Assembly (NCBI GenBank): GCA_937870635.1
Contig: CALMZP010000084.1
Span: forward strand, 1 to 64,000
From: an uncultured Acidobacteriota bacterium
Lineage (GTDB): Bacteria > Acidobacteriota > Thermoanaerobaculia > Gp7-AA8
Direction of reading: 5' to 3'
DNA length: 64,000 bases
Made by a program: the position numbers and the translations under genes. Shown here in pieces: positions 63,378 to 64,000 of the stretch; the stretch's first letter is position 1; every line of letters begins with the position of its first letter. Under the pieces are notes generated by a model, which was not told where the DNA came from, made no database searches, and saw only the letters and a list, made by a program, of their open reading frames with translations.

Positions 63378-63788
63378 CTAGTTGCTTACCCGTAGAGGGG
63401 CTGGAACAGAAGTGACATGTCGCAGCCACCACTTCCCATGCTCCTTTTTCAGTTTCCTGACTTCTCGCATGTATCGCAAGCACTCCTCGGCCCTCGCCTT
63501 CTTGACGATCAGATGCGGTGAAAGTCTTTTCAGCACGTACTCAACGCTATCGAACTCACTGATCTGAACATCACGCTGACCTGTTTCTGCAAGTGGGCGC
63601 AGGTACGTGAGGACACCCGCTGTTTCAAGGAACTCGTTTATTTCATCGAGAACCCAGGATTGAACGCCATTCTGCGAGATGGAAAGCCTGACCGCTGACG
63701 GAGGCTGGCCGGGGTTCTGCCGCGCCACAGAAATGCAGCCTTCTCCGTCGAAGAAGCCCGCCAACCACTTCCATGACAACTGGCTCAT
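63378..63788 (-). CDS. LAGLIDADG homing endonuclease at the sheath gene start
   Basis: 136 residues, ATG behind GAAGGGAGTGAAAG. MSQLSWKWLAGFFDGEGCIS holds the motif (about 8-20), then SISQNGVQSWVLDEINEFLE and PHLIVKKARAEECLRYMREV. The Met-Ser-Gln-Leu start equals that of the sheath, with Ser AGC/TCG, Gln CAG/CAA and Leu TTG/CTG. Expected to cut the sheath gene 5' end of relatives lacking it. Confidence 0.85.
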   Translation of the reverse strand: MSQLSWKWLAGFFDGEGCISVARQNPGQPPSAVRLSISQNGVQSWVLDEINEFLETAGVLTYLRPLAETGQRDVQISEFDSVEYVLKRLSPHLIVKKARAEECLRYMREVRKLKKEHGKWWLRHVTSVPAPLRVSN

Positions 63789-63803
63789 CTTTCACTCCCT
63801 TCG

Positions 63804-63998
63804 TTATCCCGTGATCGTCACGTTGCCGTCGATGACATTCTGCGGGTCTTGCTCGATCCCATCGATGAAGGTGATGGGTGCCTTCTTTGTGCGTGAGTAG
63901 ACGCGAACACGAAGCTCGATGTCCACTACCCTGAAAACGGGTAGATCGTTGATCCGATCGTTCACGCTCTGTCCTCCTGAAAACGACAGGATTTCCAC
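63804..63998 (-). CDS. Unknown small protein at the right edge (start uncertain)
   Basis: Either 64 residues from a GTG at 63998 (MEILSFSGGQSVNDRINDLP) or 53 from a GTG at 63963-63965 behind AGGAGGACAGAGC. In the second case the reading frame GWKSCRFQEDRA, ending at 63962, would be the last codons of a gene entering from the right edge and overlapping by GTGA. C-terminus FIDGIEQDPQNVIDGNVTIT. A head-tail connector is likely by position; family unknown. Confidence 0.45.
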   Translation of the reverse strand: MEILSFSGGQSVNDRINDLPVFRVVDIELRVRVYSRTKKAPITFIDGIEQDPQNVIDGNVTITG

Positions 63999-64000
63999 CC

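Noticed and set aside
1-64000. TTGTCA copies as -35 boxes
   Set aside because: Most copies lie inside genes on both strands and lack a TANNNT box 16-18 bases away; only a handful of real promoters were found and these use TTGACA, TTGACG or TTGCAA.
1-64000. CRISPR array, tRNA genes, integrase or attachment site
   Set aside because: I saw no regularly spaced long repeats, no tRNA fold and no recombinase; a temperate lifestyle is not supported by this window.

Overview
The window is most of the genome of a contractile-tailed dsDNA phage (myovirus), at roughly 60 % GC by eye. Nearly every gene lies on the minus strand, packed with 1-8 base overlaps of the ATGA, GTGA or TTGA type. A high-GC Gram-positive (probably actinobacterial) host is likely but not proven: there are many GTG starts with strong AGGAGG ribosome sites, -10 boxes of the form TANNNT, a 55-residue holin of an actinophage-like type, and wall-hydrolase tail and lysis proteins. 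I recognised no tRNA, rRNA, CRISPR array, integrase or insertion sequence.

Layout, in the direction of transcription (right to left). 64.0-48.5 kb: tail genes (sheath, tube, frameshifted assembly chaperones, tape measure, LysM protein, gpD-like/transglycosylase/NlpC protein, gp25-like, baseplate J, YmfQ/LamG protein, tail-collar fibre); the baseplate order matches the PBSX xkdP-xkdU order. 48.5-44.2 kb: lysis genes (amidase, secreted transglycosylase, several small membrane proteins, papain-like protein). 43.6-18.5 kb: DNA metabolism (DnaB-like helicase, primase, gp32-like SSB, HU-like protein, DnaE-type polymerase, UvsX/RecA-like recombinase, Cas4-like nuclease, MT-A70 methyltransferase, RuvC-like resolvase, SF2 helicase, HIRAN protein, histone-H1-like protein). 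18.6-14.9 kb: a compositionally different cassette with the only convincing plus-strand gene. 14.9-13.5 kb: a gene-free regulatory region. 13.5-8.4 kb: small early or host-takeover genes (dual-specificity phosphatase, ADP-ribosyltransferase-like protein, MazG-like, deoxyribosyltransferase-like, HExxH protein). 8.3-1 kb: terminase, portal, head protease and capsid genes. The capsid gene leaves the left edge and the right edge opens just upstream of the tail sheath, so the two ends are probably joined by a short stretch of head-tail connector genes in a circularly permuted genome slightly longer than the window.

Two signals stand out. First, the phage carries seven LAGLIDADG-type homing endonuclease genes (one broken) and four HNH-type ones. 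At least five of the eleven begin with the same first residues as the essential gene directly downstream, spelled with different synonymous codons (primase, sheath, baseplate J, tape measure, tube). The endonuclease seems to have taken over the start of its target gene and supplied a recoded 5' end: a natural home-and-rescue arrangement. Second, the hexamer TTGTCA/TGACAA (and TTTTCA/TGAAAA) is enriched roughly 10- to 20-fold or more on both strands, in and between genes, with quasi-regular spacing near 100 bp. Its function is unknown. The phage also encodes at least two histone-like proteins, an arginine-rich 49-residue peptide and an MT-A70 adenine methyltransferase that could be connected to it.

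Regulation visible in the sequence: seven good minus-strand promoters (TTGACA- or TTGCAA-like -35, 16-18 bp, TANNNT), including one just upstream of the terminase operon that is followed at once by an intrinsic terminator, as in lambda pR'-tR'. A second promoter-terminator pair heads the small-gene operon at 13.6 kb.
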